A stretch of 64,000 nucleotides of DNA from Burkholderiaceae bacterium (GCA_023150375.1 JAKLLA010000018.1:1-64000); one strand, 5' to 3'. Positions 15,994 through 25,399 are shown, counted from the first letter of the stretch. Numbers and translations are program-made. Notes: generated by a model from the letters alone, not told the origin.

Positions 15994-17427
15994 GGCCGGA
16001 GCGGCCGCTCCGGTGCCGTCCAGCGGCCACTCGACCACCACGCGCAGGCCCGGCTCGGCACGCTCGAAGCGCAACCGGCCGCCATGCGCCTCGGCAATGA
16101 GGCGGCAGAGGTACAGCCCCAGGCCGACGCCGCCGCTGCGCCGGCCGCGGTGGTCGTCGGGCCGGTAGAAGGCCTCGGCCAGCCGCTCCAGCTGGTCGGC
16201 CGGCACCCCGGGGCCGTGATCGCGCAGGCTGAGCCGGGCCTTTCCTTCGAGCTGCCCAAGGCGCAGCGACAGCCGCAGCCGCCCCTGCGCGTCGCGCCCG
16301 TGGCGCAGCGCATTGCCGATCAGATTGCGCGCCATCAGCCGCCAACGGGTCGGATCGACGGCCTGCGCGCCGAGCGTGTCGTCCAGCGCCAGCTGCAGCT
16401 GCACCTCCGGCTGGTCGTGGGTGAGTTCGTCGCAGACTGCGCGCAGCAGGGCCGCCAGGTCGGTGGGCTCGCGCTGCAGCGCCGCATGGCCGCCGGCCAG
16501 GCGCTCGCTCTCCAGCAGGTCCTGGATCAGGTCGCGCATCTCGCCCAGGTCGCGCAGCAACGCCTCGCGCGCCGGTCCGTCGTCGACCAGCTCGGCGTTC
16601 AGCCGCGCCCGCGTCAGCGGCGAGCGCAGTTCATGGCTGATCGCCAGCAGCAGGGTGCGCTTGGCATCCAGCATGCCCTGCAGCCGGCCGGCCATCGCGT
16701 TGATGCGCCCGGCCAGGTCGCCCAGTTCGTCGTGGCGACGCTGCGGAATCGGCGCGTCGAAGCGCCCCTGCCCGTAGCGCTCCACCCCGGCGGCGATGTC
16801 CCGCAAGGGCCGCAGCCAGTGCCGCACGATCAGGTAGGCCAGCGCGGTGAGCAGCAGCAAGGCCACCACGGTCAGCCCGCCGATCGAGCGCGGCCGCTCG
16901 CGCCAGGGCACCTGGGCGACGCCGAACTCGAGCACGTGGCCATCCGCCGTGATGCGCCGCGCCGTCCACCAGCCCCGGGCCGCCTCGCCCGGGCCGGCCT
17001 CGTCGTCGACCACGAAGGCGCCCGGCGGTCCGTGCCGGTGAGGCGGCGGCCGGTCCGCGCCGATCCGGCCCGGCGGGCGCGCGGGCGAGCCCTCGGCCTG
17101 CGAATCCCATTGCAGCGTCGGCCCCTGGATGCGCAGCGTCAGCGGCAGGCGCTGAGTCAGGACCCGGGCGCGCGCCGGATCCGGCGGCGTGCCGATCTCG
17201 GCGGCCAGGCGGTCCACGTAGTCGGCCACCAGCGGCTGCAGCAGCGCGCGCCAGGGGCCGCCGACGGCGCGCTGCATGCCGCCCGCGGCGATCGCCACGA
17301 TGGCCAGCGCGAGCAGCAGGAACAGCAGCACCAGCCGCCAGCCCAGCCCGTGCCAGGCGCGGCGCAGCCCGGTCGCCAGGCGTGTTCGCGGTCCCGGGGG
17401 CGGGTCGCCGCGGCCCGGCGCGGTCAC
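15961..17427 (-). CDS. sensor histidine kinase (CpxA/EnvZ-like)
   Basis: The 488-residue membrane kinase has an N-terminal helix (about 30-52), a periplasmic domain of about 130 residues, a second helix (about 185-203), HAMP, and a HisKA dimerisation domain with ISHELRSPLTRARL (phospho-His near residue 265). An ATPase domain with N (ARNLIGNALRHG), G1 (RDHGPGVP) and G2 (SGGVGLGLYLCR) boxes follows. It overlaps the response regulator start by 4 bp and forms an operon with it and the spy-like gene. This context suggests an envelope-stress or metal-sensing CpxAR-type system. The C terminus overlaps rhlE antisense. Confidence 0.87.
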   Translation of the reverse strand: MTAPGRGDPPPGPRTRLATGLRRAWHGLGWRLVLLFLLLALAIVAIAAGGMQRAVGGPWRALLQPLVADYVDRLAAEIGTPPDPARARVLTQRLPLTLRIQGPTLQWDSQAEGSPARPPGRIGADRPPPHRHGPPGAFVVDDEAGPGEAARGWWTARRITADGHVLEFGVAQVPWRERPRSIGGLTVVALLLLTALAYLIVRHWLRPLRDIAAGVERYGQGRFDAPIPQRRHDELGDLAGRINAMAGRLQGMLDAKRTLLLAISHELRSPLTRARLNAELVDDGPAREALLRDLGEMRDLIQDLLESERLAGGHAALQREPTDLAALLRAVCDELTHDQPEVQLQLALDDTLGAQAVDPTRWRLMARNLIGNALRHGRDAQGRLRLSLRLGQLEGKARLSLRDHGPGVPADQLERLAEAFYRPDDHRGRRSGGVGLGLYLCRLIAEAHGGRLRFERAEPGLRVVVEWPLDGTGAAAPASARTGAAGAA

Positions 17428-18110
17428 TGCCGCACCCCGGCGAAGGTATAGCCGACGTTGCGCAGCGTGCGGATGCAGTCCACCGGCTCGAGCTTGCGGC
17501 GCAGCCGGCTGATCACGATGTCCACCGCGCGGGTGTAGAGATCGGCTTCGTGGCCGCGCAGCCGGGTGAGGATCTCGTCGCGGCTGAACACCTTCTGCGG
17601 CTCGCGTGCCAGCAGGGCCAGCAGCTCGAACTCGGTGCCGGTGAGCTCGACCGGCTCGCCCTGGCGCAGCACCTGGCGGCGGGCCAGGTCGATCACCAGC
17701 CCCTCGAAGGTCAGCGGCGCGGGCGAGCTGTCCGCACCGGCGGCCGGTGCGCGGCGGCGGCGCAGGATGGTCTGCAGCCGCGCGGCCAGCTCGCGCGGCT
17801 CGAAGGGCTTGGGCAGGTAGTCGTCGGCACCGAGCTCGAGGCCGATGACGCGGTCCATTACGTCGCCCCGGGCGGTGAGCATCAGGATGGGCAGGTCACT
17901 GTCGCGCCGGATCTCGCGGCACAGCGCGAAACCGTCCATCTCCGGCAGCATCACGTCCAGGATCGCCGCATCGTAGCGCTGCTGCTGCAGCCGGCGCAGC
18001 GCGTCGCTGGGGCGCAGCGCACAGTCCAGTTCGAAGTCGTAGCGCCTCAGGTAGGCCGCCAGCGGCGGGCCGAGGTGCTCGTCGTCGTCGATCAGCAGGA
18101 TGCGGGGCAT
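17424..18110 (-). CDS. OmpR/CpxR-family response regulator
   Basis: The receiver domain has the acidic pair in LLIDDDEHLG, phospho-acceptor D52 in AAILDVMLPEMDG and the conserved Lys in DDYLPKPFEP. A winged-helix DNA-binding domain (about 130-225) ends with SRLRRKLEPVDCIRTLRNVGYTF. The 228-aa length is standard. The stop overlaps the kinase start by 4 bp (ATGA), and the spy-like gene lies 57 bp upstream in the same direction. It presumably activates that gene under envelope stress. Confidence 0.9.
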   Translation of the reverse strand: MPRILLIDDDEHLGPPLAAYLRRYDFELDCALRPSDALRRLQQQRYDAAILDVMLPEMDGFALCREIRRDSDLPILMLTARGDVMDRVIGLELGADDYLPKPFEPRELAARLQTILRRRRAPAAGADSSPAPLTFEGLVIDLARRQVLRQGEPVELTGTEFELLALLAREPQKVFSRDEILTRLRGHEADLYTRAVDIVISRLRRKLEPVDCIRTLRNVGYTFAGVRQ

Positions 18111-18167
18111 GGCGGCATGCTGCCACAGCCGTCGGATCGGACCCCGGCGGCCGCGGCAGCCCGAGGG

Positions 18168-18728
18168 TCAGCCGCGCCAGCCGCCGCGCCAGCCCTTGCC
18201 GCGACGCTGCATGAACTCGCGCACCTGCGCCTGCTGCTCGGGCTTCAGGCTGTCGTAGAAGTCGCCCATCGCGGCGATGACCTCCGGTGCCGCACCGCGC
18301 AGCGCCTGGGTCTTCTCGTCGGCCAGCGCCTGGGCGCCCGCACGGTCGAAGCGTTCACCGCTCATCAGGCCGAGCAGCTGGTCGCGCGGGGTCTTCGCCG
18401 CCTCGCCCGCCTTGGCCGCGCCCATCAGCTGGCTGCGCTGGCGGTGCATGGTGTCCATCAGCGTGACCAGCTTGCCCTTCTGGGCGGCGTCGAGCTTCAG
18501 GGCGTCGGTGGCGCGCTCGACCATGCGGTCGCGCATGCGCTGGTGGTCGGCCTCGCTCATCGGTCCGCGCGCGCCGCCGTGCCAGCCCATCATCGACCCG
18601 CCGGGGCCGCAGGCCATCGGGCCGTCGCCGCGCGGGCCGCCCATCGGGCCGTGACCACAGGCCGCCAGGCCGCCGACCATCGTCGCGGCGGCCAGGGCGA
18701 GCAGGGAGCGCTTGATCCAGGGGTTCAT
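18168..18728 (-). CDS. Spy/CpxP-family periplasmic protein, probable lipoprotein
   Basis: The mature protein is helical and rich in Met, Gln, Arg and Lys. It carries two LTxxQ-type motifs, [15 protein letters not shown] and [13 protein letters not shown], which define Spy/CpxP chaperones. The signal peptide (residues 1-28) ends in GGLAAC, a lipobox, so unlike Spy and CpxP this copy is probably lipid-anchored. A Gly/Met/His-rich segment follows ([20 protein letters not shown]) and could bind metal. The ATG at 18728 is chosen because AAAGGA lies six bases upstream. It heads the operon with a CpxRA-like pair. Confidence 0.82.
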   Translation of the reverse strand: MNPWIKRSLLALAAATMVGGLAACGHGPMGGPRGDGPMACGPGGSMMGWHGGARGPMSEADHQRMRDRMVERATDALKLDAAQKGKLVTLMDTMHRQRSQLMGAAKAGEAAKTPRDQLLGLMSGERFDRAGAQALADEKTQALRGAAPEVIAAMGDFYDSLKPEQQAQVREFMQRRGKGWRGGWRG

Positions 18729-18865
18729 GTCCATTCCTTTCGTCGTCGGGCCCCGCGCCGTTCGGCAGGGCATGGGTGAATCGTGCCGCAGGGCTGCGGT
18801 GGCGTCCTTTCGCCGCGGTATCGTCGTGTTTCGTTTTATTGCGCCCCGGCGCGGAAGACCTGCCG

Positions 18866-19681
18866 ATGCCCCGTTTCGCCGCCAACCTGTCGCTGCTGTA
18901 CACCGAACAGCCCTTTCTCGAGCGCTTCGACGCCGCGGCCGAGGACGGCTTTCGCGGCGTGGAGTGCCAGTTCCCCTACGACTGGCCGGCCGCCGAGATC
19001 GCCACCCGGCTGCGCCACACCGGCCTGCAGCAGGTGCTGATCAACGCCCCCGCCGGCGACTGGGCCGCGGGCGAGCGCGGCATCGCCTGCCTGCCCGGGC
19101 GCGAGGCGGAGTTCCGCGCCGGCTTCGCCCGGGCGCTCGACTACGCGCAGGCGCTGGACTGCCCGCGCATCCACGTGCTGGCCGGCCTTGCACCGGCGCA
19201 GCTCGACCCGGCCCGGCTGCAGGCCACCTACGAGGCCAACCTGGCCTGGGCCGCCCGGCAGGCCGCGCCGCTGGGCCGCCAGGTGCTGATCGAGCCGATC
19301 AACCCGCGCGACTTCCCCGGCTACTTCCTGACCCGGCAGGCGCAGGCGCACCGCCTCGTCGAGGCCCTCGGCCTGCCGAACCTGAAGGTGCAGATGGACC
19401 TCTACCACTGCCAGATCGTCGAGGGCGATCTCGCCACCCGGCTGCGCCGCTGGCTGCCGGGCGGCAACGTCGCGCACCTTCAGATCGCCGGGGTCCCCGA
19501 GCGGCACGAACCCGACCTGGGCGAGGTGCACTATCCCTACCTGTTCGAGCTGATCGACGCGCTCTCGCGCGAGCATGGGTGGACAGGCTGGGTCGGCTGC
19601 GAGTACCGGCCGCGCCGCGGCGCCGTGCCCGGCGGCACCCGCGACGGGCTGGGCTGGCTGCGGGCGGCGGTCACCGGCTGA
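18866..19681 (+). CDS. hyi: hydroxypyruvate isomerase
   Basis: This TIM-barrel enzyme of the xylose-isomerase-like (AP endonuclease family 2) fold interconverts hydroxypyruvate and tartronate semialdehyde in glyoxylate metabolism. The 271-residue product shows the family's opening [31 protein letters not shown], the metal-ligand strands [16 protein letters not shown] and [14 protein letters not shown], and [13 protein letters not shown]. The ATG at 18866 starts the homologous region. It is divergent from spy. No glyoxylate carboligase or tartronate reductase gene is adjacent. Confidence 0.88.
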   Translation: MPRFAANLSLLYTEQPFLERFDAAAEDGFRGVECQFPYDWPAAEIATRLRHTGLQQVLINAPAGDWAAGERGIACLPGREAEFRAGFARALDYAQALDCPRIHVLAGLAPAQLDPARLQATYEANLAWAARQAAPLGRQVLIEPINPRDFPGYFLTRQAQAHRLVEALGLPNLKVQMDLYHCQIVEGDLATRLRRWLPGGNVAHLQIAGVPERHEPDLGEVHYPYLFELIDALSREHGWTGWVGCEYRPRRGAVPGGTRDGLGWLRAAVTG

Positions 19682-19694
19682 CCACCGGCTGACC
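19673..19694. repeat. tandem 11-bp repeat spanning the hyi stop codon
   Basis: ACCGGCTGACC occurs twice head to tail (19673-19683 and 19684-19694). The first copy includes the hyi stop TGA. A slippage duplication is likely; no function is evident. Confidence 0.7.
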
Positions 19695-19739
19695 TCGGTC
19701 CCACCCGTCGGGTGCCGCGGCGCACGGCCGCGCCCGCGT

Positions 19740-19771
19740 GACAGCCTGTGGCGATCGGGGGACAGCCTGTC
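19740..19771. promoter_or_regulatory. two phased palindromes upstream of cytochrome c4
   Basis: GACAG-C-CTGTg (19740-19750) and GACAG-C-CTGTC (19761-19771) are 21 bp apart, which is two helical turns, and lie 130-160 bp before the cytochrome start. The geometry suits two dimers bound on one face of the DNA. The binding protein is unknown. Confidence 0.4.
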
Positions 19772-19903
19772 GGCCACCCGGACTCGGCGCGGCGGTCCTG
19801 GCCGTGGCGCCGCCCCGCCACCGGCGCCCGGCTTCCCACGGCCCCTGTCTTGCTTGCCCGCGGGGTCCGGATGCCAACGGACGGCATCCGCTGGAGGAGA
19901 CCC

Positions 19904-20545
19904 ATGCTTCGATTCCGACCCTTCTTCCGGCCGGCCGCCGCGGCCGCCTGCGCCCTTGCGGCCCTGTCGGTTCTGCCGACCCAGGCCCAGGACATGCCCG
20001 AGGGCAGCAGCGAGCTGGCCCGCCGCGCCGTGCACGTCTGCGCGGCCTGCCACGGCGAGGCCGGGCGCAGCCCGTCGAGCGACTATCCCTCGCTGGCCGG
20101 CCAGCCGGCGCAGTACACCGCTCGCCAGCTGCTCGACTTCCGCGCCCAGCAGCGCGCCGAGAGCGACAGCAAGGCCTACATGTGGGGCGTCTCCGCCCTG
20201 CTCGACGACGCCACGATCCAGTCCCTGGCCGCCTACTACGCCGCGCAGACGCCGGCTCCCGGCCGCACGAAGGCGCCCGCCGCCCTGCTGCGCACCGGCC
20301 AGCGCCTGTTCGAGCAGGGCCTGCCCGAGCGCGGCGTGCGCGCCTGCGCCAGCTGCCACGGCGAGCGCGCCGAAGGGGCGGCGGGCTTCCCGCGCCTGGC
20401 CGGCCAGCACGCGGCCTACCTGGAGCGGCAGATGCAGCTCTTCGGCACCCGGCTGCGCCCGCACGGCGTACTGATGAAGGCCGAGGTGGCCGGGCTGAAC
20501 CGCGCGCAGACCCGGGCCGTGGCGGCCTACCTGCAGTCGCTCTGA
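19904..20545 (+). CDS. dihaem cytochrome c4-like protein
   Basis: This 213-residue periplasmic electron carrier has a signal peptide ([19 protein letters not shown]) and two class I cytochrome c domains. The haem sites are CAACH near residue 46 and CASCH near residue 149. Distal Met ligands are probable in AYMWGV and GVLMKAE. Two-domain c4 cytochromes donate electrons to terminal oxidases. The ATG at 19904 has GGAGGAGA just upstream; the longer open frame before it has no homology. It appears monocistronic. Confidence 0.88.
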   Translation: MLRFRPFFRPAAAAACALAALSVLPTQAQDMPEGSSELARRAVHVCAACHGEAGRSPSSDYPSLAGQPAQYTARQLLDFRAQQRAESDSKAYMWGVSALLDDATIQSLAAYYAAQTPAPGRTKAPAALLRTGQRLFEQGLPERGVRACASCHGERAEGAAGFPRLAGQHAAYLERQMQLFGTRLRPHGVLMKAEVAGLNRAQTRAVAAYLQSL

Positions 20546-20560
20546 AAGGACGGCCGGGGC

Positions 20561-21682
20561 TCAGGCCGGCAGCGGCTGCACCCGGTCGAGCGGGCACCCT
20601 GCGGCCAGCCAGGCGTCGAACTGCTCGGCCAGGCGCTCGGCCTCGGCCACCGCGCGACGCCAGCGATGGATGCGCTCGTCGGTGGGCAGGGTCTTGAAGT
20701 CCTGCCGGTCGGGCAGCTTGCCGCCGGGCAGGCTGGCCACCCAGGCCGGGTCCGGACAGAGGATCAGCAGGTTGTCCAGCCCGGGATCACCGCGATGCCG
20801 GCGCTTCCAGGCCTTGTCCAGCCAGCCCGGCACCAGCTGCGGCTGGAAGTGCGGGTAGAGCACCAGCCCGGCACTGTCGGGCTGCGCCGGCAGCCCGCTC
20901 CAGGGCCAGTGCAGGTGATAGTCGGTGATGCCGCCATCCCAGTAGGCGCCCGGCGGCCCGCCGGGAATGTCGTGCACGGCACGCAGCCAGAACGGGATGG
21001 ATCCCGACGCCAGGATGGCCGCCTGCAGGTTGTCCGCCTGCAGCGCCACCTGGCGGGTCGGGAAGTCGCCCAGCGGCAGCGGCAGGGGCTCGCGCGGGTC
21101 GGAGAAGACCACCCGCTGCAGCCAGGCGCCCAGGGCACGCCGGCTCAGGGCGTTGCTCGCGTAAGCGCCCAGGTAGCCGGCCACGGTGGCCAGGCGCTGC
21201 TCGCGGTGCAGCAGGCCGCGCCGGCCCCGGCTGGTCAGCACGTGCAGGCGCAGCCGCGGATGGCCCAGCACCTGCGCCGCACGGCCGTCGAAGTGTCGAC
21301 CCAGCAGCTGCGCGAAGCGCCGGCTGACGTTCGTCGCGGTCTGCGATTCACCGGTGGGCGGGTCGTAGCTTTCGGCGATGTAGTCCTCGGCGAGGCGGCG
21401 CAGCGCCGCTTCGGCGTCGTCCAGCGTCGCGCAGGCCATGCGCCAGGCGCCGATGCTCGCGCCCACCAGGTGCACGCTGGGGCCGGGGCCGGCGAGCCAG
21501 CGGCCGAAGAGGTAGCGGTCCAGCGGGTTGAGCACCAGGCCCTTCGGACCGCCGGCTGCGGCCGGCACCGCGCGTACGTCCTGTGGCCGCAGGCCCTGCG
21601 CGCGAAGGCAGGCCAGCGCCCGGGGCCCGGCGTACAGCTGCAGACAGGAGGCGCCGTTCGGGCGCAGCACCGGGGCGCTCAC
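20561..21682 (-). CDS. patatin-like phospholipase
   Basis: The 373-residue protein has the nucleophile elbow GASIGAW (GxSxG Ser), a glycine-rich oxyanion segment AAAGGPKGL, and the dyad Asp in YWDGGITDYH, as in patatin-family serine acyl hydrolases. It probably hydrolyses phospholipids or another acyl ester. There is no signal peptide. The start is GTG at 21682, overlapping the mrcA stop as GTGA, so translation is likely coupled to PBP1A. The open frame continues upstream inside mrcA, but that part is antisense-free shadow without family similarity. Substrate unknown. Confidence 0.83.
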   Translation of the reverse strand: MSAPVLRPNGASCLQLYAGPRALACLRAQGLRPQDVRAVPAAAGGPKGLVLNPLDRYLFGRWLAGPGPSVHLVGASIGAWRMACATLDDAEAALRRLAEDYIAESYDPPTGESQTATNVSRRFAQLLGRHFDGRAAQVLGHPRLRLHVLTSRGRRGLLHREQRLATVAGYLGAYASNALSRRALGAWLQRVVFSDPREPLPLPLGDFPTRQVALQADNLQAAILASGSIPFWLRAVHDIPGGPPGAYWDGGITDYHLHWPWSGLPAQPDSAGLVLYPHFQPQLVPGWLDKAWKRRHRGDPGLDNLLILCPDPAWVASLPGGKLPDRQDFKTLPTDERIHRWRRAVAEAERLAEQFDAWLAAGCPLDRVQPLPA

Positions 21683-24141
21683 GGCGCCCTGGCCCCGCTG
21701 GCGGCCGCCGACGCGGCCGGCAGCCCCGCCGCTGCCGAGGCTGCCGGTGGCGCATCGGAAGCCGCCGCCGCGGCAGCCAGCGCGGCCAGCGAGTCCTCGT
21801 CGACCCCGATGCTGCGCACGAAGCTGCCATCGAGGTACTCGTCGTACACCCAGTCCTGCGCACCGTAGCTCACCCCGGCCGGCGCCGCCGCGACCGCCAC
21901 CGGCACGCCGCGCAGGGCCTGCGTCATGTAGGCGATCCACACCGGCAGCGCCAGGCCGCCGCCGGTCTCCCGGCTGCCCAGGCTGCGCGGCTCGTCGTAG
22001 CCGAGCCAGACCACCGCCACCAGGCCGGGCTGAAAGCCGGCGAACCAGGCGTCCACCGCGTCGTTGGTGGTACCGGTCTTGCCGTAGAGGTCCGGCCGGC
22101 CGAGGCGGGCCTGGGCACGCGCGGCGGTGCCGCTGCGCGTGACCTCCTGCAGCAGCTGGTTGGTCAGGAAGACGTTGCGTGCCGGCACGACCCGGCGCGC
22201 CTCGGACAGCGGCGGCGCGGCCGGCGCCTGGAAGACCACGTTGCCCTTCGCATCGGTGATGCGCTCGATCACCAGCGGGTCGACCCGGTGACCTCCGTTG
22301 GCCAGCACGCCGAAGGCACCGGCCATCTGCATCGGCGTGGTGCTGCCCGCGCCGAGGGCGAGGGTCAGGTTGTCCGGCTGCCGGGCCCCATCGAAGCCGA
22401 AGCGGCCCATCCACTGCTGCGCCTGCGTCAGGCCGATGTGGCGCAGCAGGCGAATGCTGACCAGGTTCTTCGAGCGCGCCAGCGCCTGGCGCAGCGTCAG
22501 CGGGCCGGCGAACTCACCGTCGTAGTTCTGCGGGTTCCAGGCACCTTCGACGTCCGAGCCCTCCAGCGCGGCGTCCTCGATCAGCGTGGCCGGCATGATG
22601 CCGTGCTCGAGCACCGCCGAGTAGAGGAAGGGCTTCAGGGTCGAGCCCGGCTGGCGCCAGGCCTGTGTCACGTGGTTGAAGGGCTGGCGCGTGAAGTCGA
22701 AGCCGCCCACCAGCGCCCGCACCCGGCCGGTCACCGGGTCCAGCGACACGAAGGCGCCCTGCACCTGGGGCCACTGCGAGACGGCCCAGGCGATGGGGCC
22801 CGACCCCGCCGCGCTGCCGGACGGAGCCGGCCGGGCCGGCCGCGCCACCACGCGCAGGATGGCCCCGCGCGTGATCGCCGTGGCGCGATCGGCCTTCGGA
22901 CCCAGCGCGGCCTGCGCCCAGCGCAGGCCGTCGCCGCTCACCGAGATCACCTCGCCGCTGGCCAGCTGGGCCTGAATCTCGCGCGGGCTGGCCCGCAGCA
23001 CGATCGCCACGCGCAGGTCTTCGTCGTCGCGGTGGTCCTTCAGCGCCTGGGCGACCGCCGCACTGCCCGCCTCGGCATCGGCGGGCAGTTCCTCGCGGTC
23101 CTCCGGGCCGCGCCAGGGCTGACGGCGGTCATGCTCGAGGATGCCGCGGCGCAGCGCCGACCAGGCGGCTTCCTGGTCGGCCGCCACCAGCGAGGTGGTG
23201 ACCCGGAAGCCTTCGGTGTAGGCGCGCGCACCGTAGCGCTCGAAGACCATGCGCCGGGCCATCTCGGCCACATGCTCGGCATGCACCGCAGCGAACTGGC
23301 GCGGCCGGATCACCAGCTTCTCGGCCCGGGCCGCCGCAAGCTCGGCCGCGCTGATCTTGCCGGTCTCGTGCATGCGCTGCAGCACCACGCGCTGGCGGGC
23401 GGTGGCGCGCTCGAAGTTGCTGATCGGGTTGGCATAGGCCGGGTTCTGCGGCAGCCCGGCCAGCATGGCGGCTTCGGCGATCGATAGCTGCGCCAGCGGC
23501 TTGCCGAAATAGACCTGCGCAGCCGCGCCGAACCCGTAGGCGCGGTGACCCAGGTAGATCTGGTTCATGTACAGCTCGAGGATCTGGTCCTTGCCGAGCT
23601 GCTGCTCGATGCGCAAGGCCAGCAGAGCCTCCTTGAACTTGCGTTCCACCGTGCGCCGCGAGGACAGGAAGAAGTTGCGCGCCACCTGCTGCGTGATCGT
23701 GGAGCCGCCGCCGCGCCGGCCGGTCAGGTTCATCCACACCGCCCGGCCGATGCCCATCGGGTCGAGCCCGGCGTGCTCGTAGAAGCGCGCGTCCTCGACG
23801 GCGATCACCGCGTCCTTCATGCGCTGCGGGATCTGGCCGATCGGCACGAACTGGCGCCGCTCCGAGCCGAACTGGGCGATCTCCACGCCGTCGCGCGTGA
23901 GCACCTGCAGCGGCTGGCGCGGCCGGTACTCGATCACTTCGTCCAGCGAGGGCAGCTGCGGCAGGATGGCCGCGGTCGCCACGCCCAGCAGCAGCAGGCT
24001 CGAGGCGAACAAGGCCCCGGCGATCAGCAGGACCCGCCGCAGGCCGCGCACGGCCATCAGGCGCTGCAGCACAGGCGCGCGTGCGCCCTCGGGCGCCGGC
24101 GACGGCGCGGGTTCGGCGGGGCAACGTTGGTCATCGGACAT
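21679..24141 (-). CDS. mrcA: penicillin-binding protein 1A
   Basis: This class A PBP polymerises glycan strands and cross-links peptides at the inner membrane. In the 820-residue product a cytoplasmic tail and membrane helix (about 35-60) precede the GT51 domain with EDARFYEHAGLDPMG, GGSTITQQVARNFF and the RKFKEALLALRIE block. An OB-like insert follows, then the transpeptidase domain with Ser in QPGSTLKPF, SKN and KTGTTNDAVDAWF. The Ala/Ser-rich C-terminal tail is probably disordered. The ATG at 24141 is chosen; an in-frame ATG at 24198 is possible. Its stop overlaps the patatin gene start. Confidence 0.92.
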   Translation of the reverse strand: MSDDQRCPAEPAPSPAPEGARAPVLQRLMAVRGLRRVLLIAGALFASSLLLLGVATAAILPQLPSLDEVIEYRPRQPLQVLTRDGVEIAQFGSERRQFVPIGQIPQRMKDAVIAVEDARFYEHAGLDPMGIGRAVWMNLTGRRGGGSTITQQVARNFFLSSRRTVERKFKEALLALRIEQQLGKDQILELYMNQIYLGHRAYGFGAAAQVYFGKPLAQLSIAEAAMLAGLPQNPAYANPISNFERATARQRVVLQRMHETGKISAAELAAARAEKLVIRPRQFAAVHAEHVAEMARRMVFERYGARAYTEGFRVTTSLVAADQEAAWSALRRGILEHDRRQPWRGPEDREELPADAEAGSAAVAQALKDHRDDEDLRVAIVLRASPREIQAQLASGEVISVSGDGLRWAQAALGPKADRATAITRGAILRVVARPARPAPSGSAAGSGPIAWAVSQWPQVQGAFVSLDPVTGRVRALVGGFDFTRQPFNHVTQAWRQPGSTLKPFLYSAVLEHGIMPATLIEDAALEGSDVEGAWNPQNYDGEFAGPLTLRQALARSKNLVSIRLLRHIGLTQAQQWMGRFGFDGARQPDNLTLALGAGSTTPMQMAGAFGVLANGGHRVDPLVIERITDAKGNVVFQAPAAPPLSEARRVVPARNVFLTNQLLQEVTRSGTAARAQARLGRPDLYGKTGTTNDAVDAWFAGFQPGLVAVVWLGYDEPRSLGSRETGGGLALPVWIAYMTQALRGVPVAVAAAPAGVSYGAQDWVYDEYLDGSFVRSIGVDEDSLAALAAAAAASDAPPAASAAAGLPAASAAASGARAP

Positions 24142-24421
24142 CGCAGGCAGGCCCGTGCGCCGCAGCGCCGGACATCGGGGACGAAAGGTGGCGATCATAG
24201 GCAGTCGCCGCTGGCCGCGTGGCCCGCGCCGGGCAGGTCTGCCGCGGACGCACAGCGACGGGCCGGCGGCAAGCGCCCGCTGCGCGCGCGAAAGGCGCAG
24301 AACGGCACGTCGCGGCGACATTTTCCGGTTTGGTCACTTCAGCTTGCCGCGCGCCGGCCGATGTCGCCTCCATGCCCCGACGCCGGCCGGCCCGGGGAGG
24401 CGCGCACACGAACAACCCCGC

Positions 24422-25399
24422 ATGAACGAACACGCACAACTGATCGCCAAGGTCCTGGTGCTCGAAGGCGACTCGACCTGCCACGACCGCATCAAGGCCT
24501 TCTGCGACGCGCACCACCTGCTGCCGCTGAAGGCCTATGCCCACAACGTGATGGCCGTGCTCGACAGCAACGTCGACCTGGGGGCGATCTTCCTGTCCGA
24601 GCGCTTCAACGATCAGAGCGACGGCGGCCTGCTGCTGGCGCGCAGCATCCATGCCGCCCGGCCGGAGCTGCCGATCTTCCTGCGCCGCAACCCCGGCTCG
24701 CCCACCGACCTGAGCGACCTGGCCGAGGACGACCGGGCCTGCTTCCAGGCCGGCTACGCCGCCGCCGACATGGCGCAGCTGCGGCCCACCCTCGAGCGCT
24801 GCATCTTCAGCCTGGTCTATCCGCATGCCCTGGTGCGCGGCATCGAGGAGCTGACGCTGGTGGCGCTGCACAACCAGTTCGTCGACGTCGAGATCGACGT
24901 GCAGCCGGCCCAGGTGGTGCGCGACCGCATCATCTTCGGCGAGCTCTTCAGCCTCATGCCGCTCGAGAGCGACTGGGGCCGCGGCTACCTGATGCTGCAG
25001 ACCGAGGAGCGCGCGCTGATGGACTTCGTGCGCCAGGGCAAGACCCTGCTGCCGGCCGAGTACGACAGCTTTCGCGACGTCAACAACGTGCTGGGCGACA
25101 TCACCAACCTGGTCTGGGGCACCTTCAAGAACCGCTTCGTGGTCAACGAGACCGGCAGCGGCCACATGACCCAGGTTCCCATCGTCGTCAACCACCAGCA
25201 CCGCTACATCTCCTTCGGCAGCGACGACCCGCAGCTGTGCTTCCGCTACACCCTGCGCGACCCGAACCCGGCCAACCGCTCCCGCCTGGTGCTCGACCAG
25301 CGCTTCGTCTTCAACCTGCGCTGGCTGCCGGACAACTTCCGCGAGAACCAGGCGGCGGTGGACGCGCTGGTGCATTCAGGGGGGCTGGAGCTGTTCTAG
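24422..25399 (+). CDS. CheX-like protein with degenerate receiver domain
   Basis: The 325-residue protein starts with a receiver-like fold (KVLVLEGDSTCHDRIKAFCD). The strand that should carry the phospho-acceptor Asp reads VDLGAIFLSERFND, so the usual Asp is missing. The C-terminal half (about 165-322) resembles CheC/CheX phosphatase-type chemotaxis proteins, with the helix FRDVNNVLGDITNLVWGTFK in the place of their E-x-x-N motif, and SFGSDDPQLCFRY. A role in CheY-P turnover or another signalling step is inferred. No che or fli genes are nearby. Confidence is good for the CheX fold and moderate for the receiver. Confidence 0.68.
   Translation: MNEHAQLIAKVLVLEGDSTCHDRIKAFCDAHHLLPLKAYAHNVMAVLDSNVDLGAIFLSERFNDQSDGGLLLARSIHAARPELPIFLRRNPGSPTDLSDLAEDDRACFQAGYAAADMAQLRPTLERCIFSLVYPHALVRGIEELTLVALHNQFVDVEIDVQPAQVVRDRIIFGELFSLMPLESDWGRGYLMLQTEERALMDFVRQGKTLLPAEYDSFRDVNNVLGDITNLVWGTFKNRFVVNETGSGHMTQVPIVVNHQHRYISFGSDDPQLCFRYTLRDPNPANRSRLVLDQRFVFNLRWLPDNFRENQAAVDALVHSGGLELF

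Noticed and set aside
21683-22414. N-terminal extension of the patatin frame
   Set aside because: It lies inside mrcA in another frame on the same strand and shows no patatin similarity.
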